DNA of 48,646 nt, from the NCBI GenBank assembly GCA_022447625.1, contig JAKVAX010000025.1:1-48646 (forward strand), written 5' to 3'. The translations under genes were made by a program, and so were the position numbers. Positions 8,327 to 18,561 of this stretch are shown one piece after another. The notes below the pieces were generated by a model. That model made no database searches, had not been told where the DNA came from, and worked only from the letters and a program-made list of their open reading frames with translations. Each line of letters starts with the position of its first letter. The stretch's first letter is position 1. This DNA is from Flavobacteriales bacterium. Lineage in GTDB: Bacteria > Bacteroidota > Bacteroidia > Flavobacteriales_D > Sanyastnellaceae.

Positions 8327-11300
8327 ATGCGATCAATTCTCACCACCCTATGCTGTTTGGTTGTTTGGGGGACTTACGCCCAAGACGATCAACTTGATTG
8401 TGGTTCACAATGGCTTCACGAAGAAATGTTGGAGCAGGATCCTGTGTATCACCGATCTTTCTTTGCATTGGAGCAACGTCTGCTTCAGATGCATAATAAT
8501 CCCGACCCTTCGCGTAATGATGAGATCTTTACGATTCCTGTTGTCATTCACATTCTTCATGAAGGTGAAGCCATTGGTCAAGGGAGTAACATTTCCGAAG
8601 AACAGATCATGAGTGCCATGACGGCGCTAAATGAAGACTTCCGAAAAATTGCTGGATCCAATGGTGACGGTGATGGTGTGGATGTTGGCATTGAGTTTTG
8701 TCTTGCGAGTCGTGATCCTGACGGTAACTCTACCACAGGGATCAATCGTGTAGACGCTTCTATTGTTGCTGACTACGCTGAAGAAGGGATTCAAGCCACT
8801 GGGGCTAGTGGAGCAGATGAAGAAACAGTGAAGGAACTTTCAGTTTGGCCGCGTGAAGATTACATGAATGTCTGGGTCGTGAACGAGATCGAAGACAACG
8901 ATGCTCTGAATGGAATTCAGGGCTTTGCTTATTTCCCGATCAACAGTGTACGCGATGGAATCGTGGTCTTACATAATGCCTTCGGAACAACGGGCAACAT
9001 CAAGCCAAACACTGCTTTGAATAGAACATATACCCATGAGGTAGGACACTACCTAGGGTTGTACCATACTTTCCATAATACTACCGATTGTGAACCTGAG
9101 ATCAGCTGCAGCACGCAAGGTGATCGCGTTTGTGATACTCCTCCAACACCGCTTGGAGGCAGTTGTAGTAGTCCGGCCTGTGGCGGCACGCAACAAGTAG
9201 AGAACTACATGGATTACACGTCAGAAAGCTGCCGTAACATGTTTAGTGCTGGACAAAAAGAACGCATGCGCAACACCTTGCTTGCTGACCGCGTCTCATT
9301 GCTTGATTCCTTTGGATGTGTTCCGGTATCTTCCATAGATGCTGGAGTTACTGCCATTGCCACTCCTGTGGGGAGCAGTTGTTCACCTTCCATCGAACCA
9401 GTGGTATTCTTGACCAACTTCGGTAGCACTGAGCTGACAAGTTGCGAAATCAACTATAGCATCGATAACGGAACGGCCTTCAGTTACGATTGGACTGGTT
9501 CACTTGCCTCAGGAGCATCTGTAGAAGTAACGCTAGGTTCCATGACTGCCGGTGTGGGCGATCACGTGTTCGCTGCTTGGTCTGATGATCCGAACAACGG
9601 CAATGACGAAAACAGCGGTAATAACGAATCAACCAGCGACTTCAGTATCTCAGATGCTGGTGGCGTTACCCTTGAAGTGACGGTTGACTTCTTCGGATCG
9701 GAAACCACTTGGGCCGTACTTGATGAAGGTGGAAACACCGTGGCTGAAGGTGGTCCGTACGTGAACAATCAACAAGGAACTACTTTCACTGAAAACATCT
9801 GTATTTCAGGCGGCTGTTACTCGCTTTGGATGTTTGATACCTACGGTGATGGAATGGGCTTTACTCAAGGTTCATACGTCATGTTTGATGCTGAAGGAAA
9901 CGAACTGCTTTCTGGTGGTGACGACTTTGGTCTAGAAATAGAACACCCTTTCTGTATCGAAGATGTGGTGGTTGAAGAGCCACCTGTTGCCAGCTTCAAT
10001 GCGACCAACAACGATGGTTGTGGGGTGGTTTATGCTAACTTCTTTGACACAAGCTCGGGTTCACCAACGTCTTGGTCTTGGAGTTTCCCAGGAGGAAGTC
10101 CTTCAAGTTCAACGGCGCAAAACCCGTCGAACATTTCATACGATTCACCTGGAACCTACAACGTCAGCCTAACGGTGTCAAACGCTGCCGGTTCAGATGC
10201 CCACACACTTAACGGACTTGTTTCTGTTGGTGATGGTCCAGACATCTCATTAACATTGATTGAACCTTCTTGTTTCAATACTAATGATGGTTCTATTAGC
10301 ACGAATGTCGCTGGTGACGGTCCTTTCACTTATGATTGGAGTACCGGTCATTCCGGAACTTCGATTAGTGCATTGAATGGTGGTTCCTACTCAGTGACGA
10401 TTACTGATGCGAATGGCTGTAGTGCTATCGCGGAAGCGGATTTAGATACACCAGCACAGATTTTCGTGAATATCAACAAGGTCGACGTCACTTGTAACGG
10501 TGATGATGACGGAATCGCAGAGGCCCTGGCCTCGGGAGGAAGCGGAAGCCTTTCCTACGCGTGGAGCACAGGCGCACAATCAAGCACGATTGATGGACTA
10601 GGTCAAGGAGTGTATGCTTTGACTGTTACAGACGATAATGGCTGTGAAGCAACTGCCAACACTTCTATTCAAGAACCACAGGTGCTTGAGGTAAACCTCA
10701 TCGACAATGACATTTCATGTGATGGTGCACTAGGCACTGCTGTTGTAGATCCTTCAGGTGGAACCGCTCCTTACAGCATCTCTTGGAGCAACGGTGATTC
10801 AGACGAAAACACCGAAGGTCTGAATGAAGGTGATTACGACGTTACCATCACTGACGCCAACGGATGTGCTCAAGAAGATAACTTTGAAATCACCGCTTCA
10901 GCTAGCTTGAACGTCAACCTTACCGTAACAGAAATCTCGTGTAACGGAATGACTGACGGTGCTGCCGTTGTAGAAGTATCTGGAGGAACAGGAAACTACA
11001 CTTACGCTTGGAGCACTGGCCACAGCTGGACAGGCATCAGCGGACGAGGTCCTGGCACCTACTCTATCACTGTTACTGACGATGAAGGATGTGACGGTTA
11101 CGCAGAATTCACTTTAGAAGAACCTGAAGTACTAGAAGTCACGGTATTCAAATCTGACATCTCATGTCACGGATTGAGCGAGGGTGCGGCGAGAGCCACA
11201 GCCATTGGCGGAACGGGGCGTTACAACTACCTATGGTCAGACGACCAGACAGGTCCAGTAGTAGAACACCTTGAAGCAGGTGCCCTAGCCATTGATGTAG

Positions 11301-12451
11301 AAGATAGCCGTGGATGTCAGACTTCAGAAGATCTAACGATTGTTGAACCTTCAGCTATCAGCGGAGGCGCTTTGATGGTCACCATGGAAACATGTGAAGG
11401 AAACAACGGAAGCGCTGTCATCAACCCTATGGGAGGAACCGGCGACCTTGAAATTCTTTGGTCAAACGGAAGTACAGGCAATTTGCTTGAAAATGCTGTT
11501 GCTGGAGTCTATACGGTTCAAGTAATTGACGACAATGGATGTAGCTTGAATTCGGAGGTGACCATTCCTTATGACTGTTTGGACGCTCCAGAAGCGACTC
11601 AACTTGACGATCAATCGTGTGATGCCTTTGATTTGACTATGGACAACACCATTAGTTGTGACCCAGTAGCAGGTGCATCGATGTACAACTGGAGATTCAT
11701 CAATGTTGCTGCAGGCGTCTTCACCGAAGAATACACCACAGGAAACAACCCACATTTCGAACTAAGCAACGTGACCAACCTTGGATACGCCATGAGCGTT
11801 GACGTGAGCGTACGTGTCATGAATGAAGCTGAAGCATGGTCTGAATGGGGAGCTTCTTGTCCGATCAACATGGCGGAAAAAATTCCACACACTGCGATCA
11901 CAGAAAGCGATTGTTCGCTGGGTAACATTCTAGTTGGAAGCATTATTTCAGCTGAGTACGTTACTGGCGCAGAGATGTATGAATGGAAATTCGTCTCAGA
12001 TAACGAAGAGATCATCTTCGAAAGCTTCCTCAATCAGTTGACGCTGACGGAAGTAAGTGGATTGACTGAAGGAATCACATATGATATTCAAGTTCGCACG
12101 ATGATTGGCGAGCTATGGAGTGCGTGGGGAAGCACTTGTGCTCTCATGTATGGTAATGATAATGGTTTGTTGGAGCACGGAAATGGCGACTTATCAATGG
12201 TTGTATGGCCTAATCCAAGTAACGGAGAAAAAATTTCTGTCTTTTTCCGGAACCTTCCTGGAGGTTCACCCGTAATAGAACTCGGAGTTTACGATGGAAG
12301 TGGTAAGCTCATTGAAAACAACACACTATCTATTAACACTCCCGCGAGGGAGCTTACCTACCACTTCAGCGAGAAACTCTCTGCCGGAATTTACTTCCTG
12401 CAGCTCCGTCTCCATGACCAAGTCTTTGAAGAGAAGTTGATTATTAGATGA
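8327..12451 (+). CDS. Secreted M43-type metalloprotease with PKD, SprB repeats and T9SS tail
   Basis: 1374-aa exported protein, using the ATG at 8327, which opens a clean signal peptide (MRSILTTLCCLVVWGTYAQ); a TTG 15 bp upstream is less likely. The catalytic domain has the zinc motif HEVGHYLGLYH at about 237-247 and a Met-turn ENYMDYTSE about 50 residues later, as in cytophagalysin/pappalysin (M43) peptidases. It is followed by a CARDB-like beta domain, a PKD domain (SPTSWSWSFPGG), six SprB-type repeats of about 63 aa (each with SC, GG(T/S), YxWS and DxxGC landmarks), fibronectin-like modules and a type A T9SS sorting domain (VVWPNPSNGEK to the end). It is probably secreted through T9SS and held at the cell surface. 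It is transcribed alone and ends at a strong terminator. Confidence 0.92.
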   Translation: MRSILTTLCCLVVWGTYAQDDQLDCGSQWLHEEMLEQDPVYHRSFFALEQRLLQMHNNPDPSRNDEIFTIPVVIHILHEGEAIGQGSNISEEQIMSAMTALNEDFRKIAGSNGDGDGVDVGIEFCLASRDPDGNSTTGINRVDASIVADYAEEGIQATGASGADEETVKELSVWPREDYMNVWVVNEIEDNDALNGIQGFAYFPINSVRDGIVVLHNAFGTTGNIKPNTALNRTYTHEVGHYLGLYHTFHNTTDCEPEISCSTQGDRVCDTPPTPLGGSCSSPACGGTQQVENYMDYTSESCRNMFSAGQKERMRNTLLADRVSLLDSFGCVPVSSIDAGVTAIATPVGSSCSPSIEPVVFLTNFGSTELTSCEINYSIDNGTAFSYDWTGSLASGASVEVTLGSMTAGVGDHVFAAWSDDPNNGNDENSGNNESTSDFSISDAGGVTLEVTVDFFGSETTWAVLDEGGNTVAEGGPYVNNQQGTTFTENICISGGCYSLWMFDTYGDGMGFTQGSYVMFDAEGNELLSGGDDFGLEIEHPFCIEDVVVEEPPVASFNATNNDGCGVVYANFFDTSSGSPTSWSWSFPGGSPSSSTAQNPSNISYDSPGTYNVSLTVSNAAGSDAHTLNGLVSVGDGPDISLTLIEPSCFNTNDGSISTNVAGDGPFTYDWSTGHSGTSISALNGGSYSVTITDANGCSAIAEADLDTPAQIFVNINKVDVTCNGDDDGIAEALASGGSGSLSYAWSTGAQSSTIDGLGQGVYALTVTDDNGCEATANTSIQEPQVLEVNLIDNDISCDGALGTAVVDPSGGTAPYSISWSNGDSDENTEGLNEGDYDVTITDANGCAQEDNFEITASASLNVNLTVTEISCNGMTDGAAVVEVSGGTGNYTYAWSTGHSWTGISGRGPGTYSITVTDDEGCDGYAEFTLEEPEVLEVTVFKSDISCHGLSEGAARATAIGGTGRYNYLWSDDQTGPVVEHLEAGALAIDVEDSRGCQTSEDLTIVEPSAISGGALMVTMETCEGNNGSAVINPMGGTGDLEILWSNGSTGNLLENAVAGVYTVQVIDDNGCSLNSEVTIPYDCLDAPEATQLDDQSCDAFDLTMDNTISCDPVAGASMYNWRFINVAAGVFTEEYTTGNNPHFELSNVTNLGYAMSVDVSVRVMNEAEAWSEWGASCPINMAEKIPHTAITESDCSLGNILVGSIISAEYVTGAEMYEWKFVSDNEEIIFESFLNQLTLTEVSGLTEGITYDIQVRTMIGELWSAWGSTCALMYGNDNGLLEHGNGDLSMVVWPNPSNGEKISVFFRNLPGGSPVIELGVYDGSGKLIENNTLSINTPARELTYHFSEKLSAGIYFLQLRLHDQVFEEKLIIR

Positions 12452-12485
12452 TATAGGGTGGAGACCAATTTACTTGGTCAATTAG

Positions 12486-12518
12486 AAAAGCCCGCGTCTC
12501 CTCGGAGAGCGGGCTTTT
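12486..12518. terminator. Bidirectional terminator between convergent genes
   Basis: The arms AAAAGCCCGC and GCGGGCTTTT pair perfectly, with an inner TCTCC/GGAGA stem. A and T runs on both sides let it work on either strand, and it lies between two convergent genes. Confidence 0.93.
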
Positions 12519-12546
12519 CGCTTTACCTATTTATGCTGTAGGTGGA

Positions 12547-13554
12547 TTAACCTTCTACTGGATAGACGATCTTAGTCTCGATGTCTTCAGGTGCTACAGT
12601 AGAGGGATCGTTCACGTATACTTCGTAAGGGAAGTAACGCATCTCTTGAGGGTTCTCTTTCATGTATGCTTCCATCATCTCCCAAGTTGAAGTAATACCT
12701 TCGTAAGGCCCTTTGTGGATCGTAGACAAACATTTTCCTCCTGGAATCTTCTCCATGATCATACCTTCTGGAACTTCAACACTATCCGCAACCGGAATAG
12801 ACATGGATAGGTCCATCACTCCGTCTTCGTAACCACGAGAGATACAGATAGGCATTCCTGCTTCAGCCATTTCTCTTTCTGCCATAAACGTAGCAATCAT
12901 ACCGTAAGCTGGTCCGTGAACTGCTCCATTGGCAAGATCCTCTTCAGTGACGTTGTCACGCTGCACAGAGATCACCCATACGTCAGACATCTCTTCTGAC
13001 ATTGGCGTGAATTTAGGCTTAGACTCTACGTAGGTCTTTAGCTGGGCTAGCCCTTTCTTGTAATCTTCCTCGACGGATTGACCACCAATCATAATCATTC
13101 CACGGATAAGGAATGGAAGGTCAAATCCTACCATATCCCATGTTACTTCTGTTCCACCTTCTACTTCTTTGAGTGTCCAGTTGGTGTGACCAGCTCCCAT
13201 AGAATTTCCTTCCGCGTCAGCGAAGCTCAATGTTTTTTTGATGCTGGTGTTTTCTACAGCTTCGATGATTTCCATCCCACCGTTTCCGGCTTTAGCTGAA
13301 GTCCAGTTCATCTGTGCTCCTACTCCGGCGTCTGCACCGTCATAAGTAGTCACCATAGTTTCATCGATTCCTTCCCAAGGGCTCCAGTTTGGCCATTGCT
13401 TAAAATCAGAAATCTCTGCGTAAATGCTTGATGGTGAGGCGTCAATCACCGTAGTTTGTGATGTGTCGGAAGAGCTTGGTCCAAGCGCACACATGATAGC
13501 ATACACTCCAAACAAAAGCCCCACGATGAGCAGCAGTGCTTTTAGAAATTTCAT
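12547..13554 (-). CDS. SRPBCC (polyketide cyclase-like) + GyrI-like effector-binding domain protein
   Basis: 335-aa protein with an N-terminal hydrophobic helix (MKFLKALLLIVGLLFGVYAI) that is a signal anchor or signal peptide. Residues about 35-175 form a START/SRPBCC ligand-binding fold with the usual opening (IDASPSSIYAEISDFKQWPNWSPW). Residues about 190-335 match a GyrI-like/AraC effector-binding domain (YEDGVMDLSMSIPV, then GGKCLSTIHKGPYE). This pairing is common in Bacteroidota and is thought to bind small hydrophobic ligands; the ligand is not known. It is single-gene, convergent with the protease gene and divergent from the DUF819 gene. Confidence 0.85.
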   Translation of the reverse strand: MKFLKALLLIVGLLFGVYAIMCALGPSSSDTSQTTVIDASPSSIYAEISDFKQWPNWSPWEGIDETMVTTYDGADAGVGAQMNWTSAKAGNGGMEIIEAVENTSIKKTLSFADAEGNSMGAGHTNWTLKEVEGGTEVTWDMVGFDLPFLIRGMIMIGGQSVEEDYKKGLAQLKTYVESKPKFTPMSEEMSDVWVISVQRDNVTEEDLANGAVHGPAYGMIATFMAEREMAEAGMPICISRGYEDGVMDLSMSIPVADSVEVPEGMIMEKIPGGKCLSTIHKGPYEGITSTWEMMEAYMKENPQEMRYFPYEVYVNDPSTVAPEDIETKIVYPVEG

Positions 13555-13678
13555 GACGTTGATCGTGGTTTGTAAGGTGCTGTCAAGTTAAACGAAATCG
13601 CCTAAATATTGGTTGGCGAGTCACTTGATTCCTACAAGTGCACATGCTTCGTTATATTGCCACACCAAAACAAGCCCG

Positions 13679-15226
13679 ATGATCTTTTCCGCTATCATTA
13701 CGAATGACGCTATTGTACTTGGTTTGCTGCTCGCAACCTTGGCTTTGATTTTCTACACATCAAACCATCCAAGTACCAAGGCTTTCTACAAGTACATTCC
13801 GTCTCTTTTGCTCTGTTATTTTATTCCAGCCTTTTACAACTCATTCGGCTTAGTTGATAGCACACAATCAGAGCTTTATTACGTGGCATCTCGCTACTTG
13901 CTGCCAGCCAGTTTGGTTCTCCTTTGCTTGAGCATTGACCTTAAAGCCATTGTGAATCTTGGCTCGAAGGCGGTAATCATGTTCTTCACTGCTACCATCG
14001 GTATCGTCATTGGTGGACCTGTCGCTCTTTGGCTCGTTTCAAAGATTGACGGGAATATCCTTCAAGCTGAGGTACAGAATGAGATGGTGATTTCGAAAGA
14101 GAGTTACGACCGCATTAATCTCGCTTCTGGTAACACGATTGCACAGGGTGATATTTTTATCTGGACTGACGCGCACGCGGAAGAAATTAAGATTCAAGTG
14201 GATAGTCTCTACAGCTCGTCATACAACGAAGCCGCGAACTCATATACAGCCGTAGCTAGTTTCGCTGCTATCCAGTTAGAATCGCAAGACACCACCTACC
14301 TCCCAACAATTCCAGCAGATGCCACCATGACCAATATGAATAGCGAATTCTGGCGTGGTCTTTCAACCCTCGCGGGTTCTTGGATTGGTGGGGGAGCAAA
14401 TCAAACAGCACTGAAAGAGATTAGCGATACTCCAGATACTCAGTTCTCTGCTATGGTGATCGTTGACGTCTTCGTTGCGAACATCTGGATGGCGTTCTTG
14501 CTGATTGGTGCCGGAATGTCAATTGCCCTGGATCGTCGTCTAAAGGCGGATAGCTCGGCTATCGAAGCCCTCAAGAAAAAAGTGGAAGACTACCAAGCGA
14601 GTATTGCCCGTGTACCAACTTTCACAGACATTTCAATCATTCTTGCTTTTGCCTTCGGTGGCGTCGCTATTGCGCATGCTTGGGCCGGTTGGGCCGGACC
14701 AGGTCTAGAATCCTACTTCAACGAGATCAAGGCGAGCGATCCAGATTCCATTGTGGTCTACTTGAGCTCTTTGGGTAGTAAGTTCTTCTGGATCATTATT
14801 ATTTCCACTATCGTGGGAATCATTCTCTCCTTCACCAAAGCGCGCAATTACGAAGGAGCAGGTGCCTCACGCATTGGGTCTATCCTATTGTATGTGTTGG
14901 TAGCGACGATTGGAATGAAAATGAATATCATTGAGCTAATCGACAACTGGACAAAATACTGGGCTGTCATCTTGATTGGTATTCTCTGGATGCTTGTGCA
15001 CATTACAGTATTATTGGTGGTTGCCAAGATCATCAAAGCGCCGTTCTTCTTCGTAGCTGTAGGTTCTCAAGCCAACGTTGGTGGTGCGGCCTCCGCTCCT
15101 ATTGTTGCTTCTGCGTTCTCTCCTGCCCTTGCCCCTGTTGGGGTACTACTAGCAGTGCTAGGTTATGCGGTAGGAACCGTAGCGGCCATTCTATGTATGG
15201 AGTTGATGCACTCTATCTACTTGTAA
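13679..15226 (+). CDS. DUF819 family integral membrane protein
   Basis: 515-aa inner-membrane protein with about ten hydrophobic helices. The ATG at 13679 is chosen because the first membrane helix starts directly after it; the 22 codons upstream look like leader DNA. Family features are the N-terminal ITNDAIVLGLLLATLALIF, the segment WIGGGANQTALKE, and the C-terminal GSQANVGGAASAPIVASAF, a glycine/alanine-rich motif like those of anion:sodium symporters. DUF819 (YjcL-like) proteins are presumed transporters; the substrate is unknown. A soluble loop of about 100 residues lies between the helices near residues 140-235. Confidence 0.88.
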   Translation: MIFSAIITNDAIVLGLLLATLALIFYTSNHPSTKAFYKYIPSLLLCYFIPAFYNSFGLVDSTQSELYYVASRYLLPASLVLLCLSIDLKAIVNLGSKAVIMFFTATIGIVIGGPVALWLVSKIDGNILQAEVQNEMVISKESYDRINLASGNTIAQGDIFIWTDAHAEEIKIQVDSLYSSSYNEAANSYTAVASFAAIQLESQDTTYLPTIPADATMTNMNSEFWRGLSTLAGSWIGGGANQTALKEISDTPDTQFSAMVIVDVFVANIWMAFLLIGAGMSIALDRRLKADSSAIEALKKKVEDYQASIARVPTFTDISIILAFAFGGVAIAHAWAGWAGPGLESYFNEIKASDPDSIVVYLSSLGSKFFWIIIISTIVGIILSFTKARNYEGAGASRIGSILLYVLVATIGMKMNIIELIDNWTKYWAVILIGILWMLVHITVLLVVAKIIKAPFFFVAVGSQANVGGAASAPIVASAFSPALAPVGVLLAVLGYAVGTVAAILCMELMHSIYL

Positions 15227-15304
15227 GAAAGCGCTGAAAGGAGGAAACATAAGCTCCTGAAACCCTGAGGGTGTCACTTCGTATATGGAGGCAAAAACAC
15301 CCTA

Positions 15305-15769
15305 ATGCGAACACTTATAACCACCCTACTTATTTGTGGCGCGTTGTGCATGAATGCACAAGACCGCGCTAACTTCTTGCTACGTCCTGTTGGCGCCTTT
15401 AGTGAGGCCAATGCTAAAGTTCTTTTTGACGACATGCGCTCGATGACTGTACGCACACTCACTTGCCATTACACCGCCAAAAGCAAAGAAATTTCCGTCA
15501 CCTCTGAAGGTGGTTTGGACATGACACACATGCTCAGATCACTAGAAAAAAAGGGATGGTTCATTGCCCTAGCAGGACCACTTCCTGATGGAAGTCCATA
15601 CCCAAAAGACTACATATTAAGATCAGTTCGCGAACGCTGGCTCACAGCACACCCTGAACTGCGTTCTGGTACTGGTCCGGTCATTTTCATGACCCAGAAA
15701 GAATACGACTCGATTCCCCAAGACAAATTGAACGGGGCGGCAGCTTCGTATGAGATCATTATTGAATGA
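15305..15769 (+). CDS. Small exported protein of unknown function
   Basis: 154 aa with a signal peptide (MRTLITTLLICGALCMNAQ) and a mature part of about 135 residues rich in charged and aromatic residues. I recognise no domain. Its TGA stop overlaps the ATG of the next gene (ATGA), so the two are translationally coupled and probably function together at the cell surface. No T9SS sorting domain or lipobox is present, so the likely location is the periplasm or outside. Confidence 0.8.
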   Translation: MRTLITTLLICGALCMNAQDRANFLLRPVGAFSEANAKVLFDDMRSMTVRTLTCHYTAKSKEISVTSEGGLDMTHMLRSLEKKGWFIALAGPLPDGSPYPKDYILRSVRERWLTAHPELRSGTGPVIFMTQKEYDSIPQDKLNGAAASYEIIIE

Positions 15770-17613
15770 GAGCAACGCTGATTGCCATATTATCTCTATA
15801 CGCATCTTGGTCATGGGCTCAATGTGACAATGACAACCTATACTACGCTGATGCTACTCCATTTTCGGCAGGCTCCACAGCAGTTGCCTACTGTATATGG
15901 GGTGGTGAGTATTACACCGTAGATGTTGTCTCAGGAGAGACCTATACTTTCAGCACTTGTGGCGGAAGTTGGGATACCGTTATCACCCTCTACGATGAAG
16001 ACGGTAACTACATTGACTACAATGATGACGCATGCAGCTGGCAATCAGAACTGTCATGGACTTCAACACTCAACGGCACTATTTGGGTTCTTATCGATGA
16101 ATATGGTTGTGACGACTATTATGGTTGCGGCGCCAACCTCTACGTAACATGGGAAGGCGCTGGAGATCCTCCTCCAGCCAACGACGATTGCTCCGGAGCT
16201 GAAATCATTGCCTGTGGCGACGTTGTGAATGGAAATACTGATACCGCCACTTGGGATTACGTGAGTGGATGCTGGACGAGCATTGGTGCTCCAGGACTTT
16301 GGTACTACTTTGAAGGTACCGGTGACTTCGTCTCTTTCATTTTATGTGAATCTGACTACGACACGAAGATCAACCTCTACAGCGATGAATGCGACAACTT
16401 AGTTTGTGAAATGGGGAACGACGATTCATGTGACTCTCAATCGCAGATTTCCATCGCTACACTTGAAGGCATTGACTACTTCATTCTCGTTCAAGGCTAT
16501 GGTGGGGCTACCGGAGACTTCGAACTCGAAGTAACTTGTGAACCCTACTTCTCAACGCTACACCAAGATTGCGGTGGCTCTATGACCATTTGTAACGATG
16601 AATCGTTCGGAGGAAACGCTGATGACCATGGTGATTACCAAGATCTGAATGCTACAAACAACGATTGTTTAACCTATGAGCATCAATCACAGTGGTTTAT
16701 CTTTTCACCTGTTACCACCGGAACTATTGAGTTCACTTTGGTACCAACAGGAGGTATCGACTACGACTTCGCTATCTGGGGACCTTACCCTGCTGATGAG
16801 ATCGTTTGTCCACCGTCAGAAGCTCCGCTTCGTTGTTCATATTCTGCCCTCTACGAGCCTACAGGCTTGGTTGTTGGTGCAGGAGACACCACTGAACCAC
16901 CAAGCGGCGACGCATGGGTAGAGGCTATTACCGTAGCAGAGACGGACCTGAACATGTACTATGTCATGCTCATCGACAACTACACTGCTGATAACACGGC
17001 CTATTCTTTTGATTGGGACCTGACAGGAGTAACTCTGGATTGCTCGTTCGCATTCCTCCCTGTTGAATTGACTGAGTTTGATGGTACGGTATACCCAGAC
17101 CGTAACGAGCTTCGTTGGACCACAGCTACAGAGCTAAATAACTCTCACTTCGAGATTGAACGCTCAACCAATGGCCTCAACTGGGAAGTCATTGGAGAAG
17201 TACTAGGTCAAGGAACTACTCAAGAGCAAACTAGCTACATCTACAACGATCGCACGCGTCCGTTTGGAACTGCTTATTACAGGCTACATCAATTCGACTT
17301 CAACGGTGAAAACGAATATTCACCAATGATTGCCTTCACGCACGAGGCTGATGCTGATATTCTGGCCCTCTATCCAAACCCTGGAAAAGGCCGCTTCAGA
17401 ATGGATATCAAGATGAAATTCGAGCAAGTAGTCTTGATTTCGCTGATGGATTTGAATGGTCGCCCAGTTTGGTTTGGTAGTTATGACTTGACCGAAGGAG
17501 TCAATCAATTGCAGCTTGACTTCACAAATATGGCCTCCGGAAGCTACATCTTAGATGTTTCCACTGCCGAGCAGTCAATAGCTGAGCAACGACTGATTAA
17601 AAAACCGAAGTGA
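15766..17613 (+). CDS. Secreted T9SS type A protein with PPC-like domains
   Basis: 615-aa exported protein (signal peptide MRATLIAILSLYASWSWAQ). The mature part begins with two beta-rich domains that resemble pre-peptidase C-terminal (PPC) folds (YTVDVVSGETYTFSTCGGSWDT, then a similar segment near residue 170 with SDYDTKINLYSD). A third beta domain near 260-425 has QSQWFIFSPVTTGTIEF. A short FLPVELTEFDG linker precedes the type A T9SS sorting domain (LALYPNPGKGRFRMDI to the end). No catalytic motif is seen, so an adhesive or surface role is inferred. The start overlaps the stop of the preceding small exported protein. Confidence 0.85.
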   Translation: MRATLIAILSLYASWSWAQCDNDNLYYADATPFSAGSTAVAYCIWGGEYYTVDVVSGETYTFSTCGGSWDTVITLYDEDGNYIDYNDDACSWQSELSWTSTLNGTIWVLIDEYGCDDYYGCGANLYVTWEGAGDPPPANDDCSGAEIIACGDVVNGNTDTATWDYVSGCWTSIGAPGLWYYFEGTGDFVSFILCESDYDTKINLYSDECDNLVCEMGNDDSCDSQSQISIATLEGIDYFILVQGYGGATGDFELEVTCEPYFSTLHQDCGGSMTICNDESFGGNADDHGDYQDLNATNNDCLTYEHQSQWFIFSPVTTGTIEFTLVPTGGIDYDFAIWGPYPADEIVCPPSEAPLRCSYSALYEPTGLVVGAGDTTEPPSGDAWVEAITVAETDLNMYYVMLIDNYTADNTAYSFDWDLTGVTLDCSFAFLPVELTEFDGTVYPDRNELRWTTATELNNSHFEIERSTNGLNWEVIGEVLGQGTTQEQTSYIYNDRTRPFGTAYYRLHQFDFNGENEYSPMIAFTHEADADILALYPNPGKGRFRMDIKMKFEQVVLISLMDLNGRPVWFGSYDLTEGVNQLQLDFTNMASGSYILDVSTAEQSIAEQRLIKKPK

Positions 17614-17658
17614 ACAAGGTAGCTTTGCAACTTGTCATTCTGTTGTCAATTGCACCCA

Positions 17659-18561
17659 ATGCTCAAGATCGCCTGGCACCCTTCTTACGCACACCCCCTT
17701 CCTCATGGACATCGCTTTCCTATGGAGAAATATGAGCTTCTTCCTGAGCAGCTCATCCATGAAGGCACCATTACTGAATCTAATTTATTCGCCCCCTCCT
17801 TGCTTGATGAAGCTTCTATTCTTCGCGTTCATGATGAAGAGTATTGGCTGAAACTCAAGGAACAACGCTTGAGTCGTAAAGAGGAACGTCGTACAGGATT
17901 CCCGCTAAGTCAGCAGCTGGTAGAGCGCGAAATTCGCATTATGCAAGGAACAGTTGACTGTGTTCATCATGCTTTTGAACATGGTGTGGCAATGAATATT
18001 GCTGGCGGCACACATCACGCCTACACTGATCATGGCGAGGGCTTTTGTCTTTTGAATGATTTAGCGCTAGCCGCGCGGAACGCTTTGCTTCAAGGAAAGG
18101 TAAAACGCATTCTATTCGTTGATCTGGACGTGCATCAAGGCAATGGTTCTGCAGAAATCTTTGAAGAAGATGAATCTGTGTTCACCTTTTCCATGCATGG
18201 TGCAAAGAACTATCCAATGCATAAGGAGGAAAGTGATCTAGACATTCCCTTACCAGACGGCACCGATGACAATCACTACTTATCTCTTCTGAAAGAAACC
18301 CTTCCTCGATTATTCGACATGGTTGAACCAGATCTTATCTGTTTCCAAACCGGTGTTGATGTTCTCGAGAGCGATCAACTAGGACGTCTAGGGATGACGA
18401 TTGATGGCTGCAGAGAGCGAGACAGAATTGTCTTGGAACGATGCCATGAAAACAACGTCCCAGTAATCTGCGCCATGGGAGGCGGATATTCAAAGGATAT
18501 TAGACTGATTGTAGAGGCTCATGCGAATACCTTTCGCTTGGCTCAAGAGATCTACTTCTAA
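17659..18561 (+). CDS. Histone deacetylase-family (class II-like) deacetylase
   Basis: 300-aa cytoplasmic zinc-dependent deacetylase of the HDAC/acetoin-utilisation family. The ATG at 17659 gives the usual start (MLKIAWHPSYAHPLPHGHRFPM); the TTG 27 bp upstream overruns the family boundary. The active-site histidine pair is in GGTHHAY (about 119-120), zinc ligands are in DLDVHQGNG (Asp157, His159) and GVDVLESDQLG, and the C-terminal GGGYS loop is present. Substrates of the bacterial family include acetylated polyamines, small amides and proteins; none can be chosen here. The gene abuts the convergent ribA with no gap. Confidence 0.93.
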   Translation: MLKIAWHPSYAHPLPHGHRFPMEKYELLPEQLIHEGTITESNLFAPSLLDEASILRVHDEEYWLKLKEQRLSRKEERRTGFPLSQQLVEREIRIMQGTVDCVHHAFEHGVAMNIAGGTHHAYTDHGEGFCLLNDLALAARNALLQGKVKRILFVDLDVHQGNGSAEIFEEDESVFTFSMHGAKNYPMHKEESDLDIPLPDGTDDNHYLSLLKETLPRLFDMVEPDLICFQTGVDVLESDQLGRLGMTIDGCRERDRIVLERCHENNVPVICAMGGGYSKDIRLIVEAHANTFRLAQEIYF

